DNA of 64,000 bases. It comes from Vitis vinifera. Taxonomy: Eukaryota > Streptophyta > Magnoliopsida > Vitales > Vitaceae. The DNA is taken from NCBI RefSeq assembly GCF_030704535.1, contig NC_081820.1:23060001-23124000 (forward strand). Direction: 5' to 3'. Positions 59,780 to 64,000 of this stretch are shown here, one piece after another. The stretch's first letter is position 1; each line of letters begins with the position of its first letter. Below the pieces are notes generated by a model, which worked only from the letters and a program-made list of their open reading frames with translations, did not search any database and had not been told where the DNA came from. Both the position numbers and the translations under genes were made by a program.

Positions 59780-60351
59780 TGTTAGAGGTATTTCTCTTCA
59801 CAAAGATATATACATCAATAAGGATGATCATCTACAAGTTCCCATAATTTGATAAATTCTCATATTTTCTAACACTTCCCTTTAGATGATCATAAGAATA
59901 TGGTAACTGCCTCATTAAAAACCTTTTCAATAAAACTCAATGAGACAAAACCTGGACGAAGGAAAAAAGAATGCAATATATCCATATTGGCATTCTCCCC
60001 CTCATGCAAACATGATTATGATTTCTTCAATATTTCAAATGGTAAATCTCTCAATCTTCGCATTTCAATGTCATACCTTAACTTTTTCAATGTGGTCGAA
60101 GGTAACGCCTTTGTGAATAGATCTGCTAGATTATTGCATGACCGAATTTGTTTAACATCAATCTCACCTTTCTTTTGGAGCTCATGAGTAAAGAAGAATT
60201 TAGGGGAGATATGCTTAGATCTGTCACCTTTTATGAATCATCCTTTAATTTGTGCAATACAAGCAACATTATTTTCATGTAACACAGTTGCATTGCTTCT
60301 GATGGAAGGTAATCTGCATGTTTCTTGTATATGTTGGATCATTGACCTTAG

Positions 60352-62422
60352 TCATACATATTCACGACTTGCTTCATGAATTGCAAGAATTTCTGAATGA
60401 TTTAAAGATGTGGCTAGCATTGTTTGCTTGACTGATCTCCAAGATATTGTCGTTCCACCATAAGTAAAGACATATCCCATTTGAGATCGAGCTTTATGAG
60501 GATCTGAAAGATACCCTGCATCTGCATACCCAATCAATTGTGATTTTGATTCTTTTGAATAATATACACCCATGTCACTTGTTCCACGAAGGTATCGCAA
60601 TATATGTTTAATCTCATTCCAATGCCATTTAGTTGGGGTAGAATTGTATCTTGCTAGTAAGTTGACAGAAAATGCTATGTCTGGTCTAGTACAATTTGCA
60701 AGATACATTAGTGCACCGATTGCACTGAGATATGGTACTTCTAGACCAAGCAATTCTTCATTTTCTTCTTTAGGACAAAATGGGTCATTGTTCACTTCAA
60801 GTGAATGAACAACCATAAAGGAATTGATTGGATGTAATTTGTCCATATAAAATCATTTTAATACTTTCTCTATATATGTCGGATGGATGGACATTATATG
60901 CCATTTGAACAATGCTCGATTTGCAGGCCGAGACAATATCTTGTTTTCCCTAAGTCTTTCATTTCAAATTCCTTCTTTAAATAATTAGCTGCTTTTGTGA
61001 GCTTTTCAGGAGTTCCTTTAAGGTTTAAATCATCCACATACACTACAATTATTGTAAGCCCAAATTTTGATTTCTTGATAAAAACACATGGGCAAATTGA
61101 ATTATTCATATATCATTCTTTTAACAAATACTCACTCAAATGATTATACCACATATGTCCGAATTCCTTTAATCCGTACAAAGATCTTTGTAGTTTGATT
61201 GAGTACATGTTTTGAGGTTTTGGATTAGTTGTTTCAAGCAATTTGAATCCTTTAAGGATTTTTATATATATGTCAATATTTATAGACCCATATAAATAGG
61301 TTGTAACAACATCCATAAGACGCACATCTAGTCATTCAGAGACTATTAAACTTATCAAGTATCGAAGTGTGATTGCATCCATTACAAGGGAATAAGTTTC
61401 CTCGGTCTATATCAGGTCTTTGAGAGAAACCTTGAGCAACAAGTCATGCTTTATATCTTATGATTTCATCATTCTCATTTCGTTTTTTCACAAAGACCCA
61501 TTTATATCCAACAGGCTTTATGTTTCCAGGTGTTTGAACTACAAGTCCAAATACCTCTCGTTTTGTTAACGAGTTTAGCTTTGTTTGGATTGCTTCTTTC
61601 CATTTTGGCAAATCATTCATTTTTCGACATTCATTCACAGTTTGTGGTTCTTGACATTCATCATTTCTCATGATGTCCATAGCCACTTGGAATGCGAATA
61701 TATTATTTATGATAATGTCATTACGGTCCTTTGTTTCTCCCGTGTGACTCATTGAGATCTCTTCAATTCTAGATACTGATATTTGATCAATTTGTGCCTC
61801 TTTAGGAGCTAACTGTTTGTCAAGTTGGATTTCGTCATTTGACCTTTTCATATTTGTGAACTCTTTAGGAGTACTAAGTTTTTTATATGTTATTCATTTT
61901 TTTTTCTAAGAATTAAATCCTTTGAGTCAATTGGTCTATCACGCTTTAGGCGTGTCTTAGATTCATTTGCTATGACATTCTCCAATTGTCCTTTAGGGAC
62001 ATCAATATGTGTTGGGGCGTTCACAACTGGCATGTGTGACTTTGTTACTTTCTTTATATCTATGAAAACATGAGGTAATTGATTTGCAAGTCCTTGCAAA
62101 TGAAAAATCCTTTGAACTTCTAACTCACATGGTCTTGTGCAAGGATCAAGATGAGACAAGGAGGGTACATACCATGTAATGTCTTTCCATTCTTTTGACT
62201 TGTCTCCCCCTAATAGCGGGAAAATATTTTCATCAAAATGACAATCTACAAAGCGGGCAGTAAAAACATCACCTGTGACTGGTTCAAGATAATGGATAAT
62301 GGAGGGAGAATTAAAACCAACATATCTACCAAGTTGACGTTGATGTCCTAACTTGGAACGTTGAGGTGGAGCTATAGGAACATAAACAGCACAACCAAAA
62401 ATACGAAAATATGAAACATTTG
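60352..62422 (-). pseudogene. Copia integrase C-terminus, RT and RNase H remnants (copy 2)
   Basis: The translated blocks are the same as at 47343-49413 residue for residue as far as I compared, including YVDDLNL and the same stops. Confidence 0.85.
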
Positions 62423-63752
62423 TGTTAGGAATTTGAAACTAATCCAACCTATGGTAATCACCCTAGAGGGGGGGGGGGGGGGGGTGAATAGGGTGATGGT
62501 CTCTTTTCGCAAATTTAAACAAGTGAATGCAAAAGACAATTATATGCAAGTATATAATAATCAATATATAGACAATTGCATATAAATTAAAGAGTAGGGA
62601 AGAGAGAATGCAAACACAAGATTTATAGTGGTTCGGCACAACCCGGCCTATATCCACTCTCCTCTAGCTTCAATCCCGAGCTTGAGGTTCCACTAATCCA
62701 AGGCTTCCAAACCAAGCCTTCAAGCAATACAATTGGATTATGGTTCCAATTCACCCTCTTGGACTTTTGGCTCCAAGCACCCTTTACACTTCTCAAGAGA
62801 TATCTCACTCTTGAACAACCCCTCAAGTGATACCTCACACTTGAGAAACTTCTTCTCAAAGATTTACAAATGAATGATCTCTCAAAAATCCTAGCACAAG
62901 AACTTTAAACTCAAATGATACAAGAAAAACTAGGATTGAATGGTGCACTAAAGATATGAAAGTTTTGAAACAATGGTGCACTCAAAAATACTCTTCCAAG
63001 GCTCAAATATAATTAAGAAAGATTTGGGAAGGTTAAGCTCTTGAAACAATGAAGATCGGAGTCTTTTTATAGAAGAAAAAAATTCATACTAGCCGTTGGG
63101 GGTTCGATCGGTCGAGTTAGGGGTCGATCGGTTGACTAGCCGTTAGCATTTAATGTTTGGCAAGTGACCGTTGGGCCTCAACCGAACCTCAACTGGACCT
63201 CAAACGGTTGAGGTTCAACCTTGACCGGGAAGAGAAGGCCACTGGGAGAAAAAGGAACTTTTTGACCTCCCTCAATCGGTTCTTGACCGGATGAGCACAA
63301 CCGGTCAATCGGTTGACCCGATTGAGCCATTTTTTGGCTCAACACCCAATCTTTTTCAACTTAAAACCTTTTAACACAAGTTTGAAAATCATTTAACACA
63401 AGGTTTTAGTTGAAAACATGAAATCATCCAATTCTTAAGATATTTAAAACAATATTACTCTTGGATGATTTTGGTGCATAAATAAAGAATGAAATGCATG
63501 AAAGTCCTAGTGCACCAACAACCTTACAAAGAGATCTTATGAAGTTTTGGTCTTGAAAAACTCTTCTCTTTGAGGTGGTCTTCTTCTTCATGATTTCTCC
63601 TTGACTTGATTTGTATTTGTGATTGCCACTTGGAAATCGTCTTGCCTAATCACACTTGAAATATGATCATTAGTTCTAAACCTTGTTTTGTTATCATCAA
63701 AATCAAGATTAACCAAACCTTGGTTTCACAATTTGGTTGGGATCCTAAAACA
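62423..63752. mobile_element. Solo LTR nested in the copia integrase (copy 2)
   Basis: 1330 bp. The 7-bp excess over copy 1 is the G run near the left end: 17 G here against 10 in copy 1. Flanks are the same imperfect ATTTG/AGTTG. Confidence 0.8.
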
Positions 63753-64000
63753 AGTTGTAAAGGTGAGCAATCATGATTAGTTGTAGGGTGAATTCGAATT
63801 AAAGTGGCAACATGAAAAATAGCATGCCCCTAAGCAGATAAAGGTAATTTTGTTCTCAAGAGTAATGGTCTTGCAATCAGTTGCAAACGCTTAATTAGAG
63901 ATTCAGCTAATCCATTCTGAGTATGGGTGTGAGCAACAAGATATTCAACATCAATACCAACCGACATACAATAATCAAGAAATGTTTGAGAGGAAAATTC

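Larger units (their letters stand above)
55669..64000. repeat. Segmental duplication, copy 2 (cut by window end)
   Basis: Collinear with 41051-50984. It starts abruptly inside the DUF247 3' end (GTTGCGCTTCCTAGG), skips the counterpart of 41376-43030, then follows copy 1 with offset about 13.01 kb. Base 64000 corresponds to about 50984. Differences are frequent at the start and rare beyond about 58.8 kb. Confidence 0.9.
59780..64000 (-). mobile_element. Decayed Ty1-copia element, duplicate copy (cut by window end)
   Basis: Copy of 46771-50984, including the 95-bp LTR piece (59780-59874), RNase H, RT and integrase remnants at 60352-62422, the solo LTR and integrase core resuming at about 63758. 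All reading-frame breaks seen in copy 1 recur at the same places, so decay came before duplication. Confidence 0.85.

Noticed and set aside
1..64000. tRNA or other small RNA genes
   Set aside because: None was recognised by eye apart from the rRNA-like fragment. A covariance search would be needed to exclude them.

Overview
The window reads as nuclear DNA of a woody eudicot. Grapevine (Vitis) is my best guess, from the overall texture: very AT-rich spacers, short host genes with GT-AG introns, and many LTR retrotransposons. That species call is inference. Six host protein-coding genes look intact: two tandem isoprenylated HMA-domain (HIPP-like) genes, a chloroplast PAM68-like/DUF3464 gene, a 12-exon DUF21/CBS (CNNM-type) membrane protein gene, and two tandem SRC2-like C2-domain genes. 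Remnants of DUF247 genes are present but broken.

Layout. 1-16 kb: two diverged copies of a gene-sized block (about 1256-4960 and 8921-16012), each with one HIPP-like gene. The second copy has a decayed Ty1-copia element in its 3' flank. Between the blocks lie a tandemly repeated AT-rich unit and an inverted-repeat transposon inserted into one of its copies. 17-27.5 kb: the PAM68-like gene, then a 9.3-kb Ty3-gypsy element of chromovirus type (paired 2229-bp LTRs, 5-bp target duplication ACAAC) starting about 0.5 kb upstream of its start codon. 27.6-32.8 kb: the DUF21/CBS gene, flanked by two miniature LTR elements of one TRIM-like family. One of these has three LTRs and two internal domains. 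34-41.4 kb: a small plastid 16S-like fragment, then a DUF247 pseudogene split by a 5.2-kb Ty1-copia element with target duplication GAATT. 41-64 kb: a tandem segmental duplication offset by about 13.01 kb. It carries the DUF247 3' end, an SRC2-like gene, and a decayed antisense copia element that itself holds a 1.3-kb solo LTR. Similarity between the copies is lower near the proximal end and close to perfect further on.

The host genes do not form a pathway. The organising theme is duplication and layered transposition: target-site duplications and nesting allow several events to be ordered. The most unusual items are the triple-LTR TRIM, the 102-bp in-frame tandem repeat at 42.1-42.6 kb, the gradient of similarity in the 13-kb duplication, and a hairpin-rich array near 0.9-1.2 kb. 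I found no convincing new multi-gene system.
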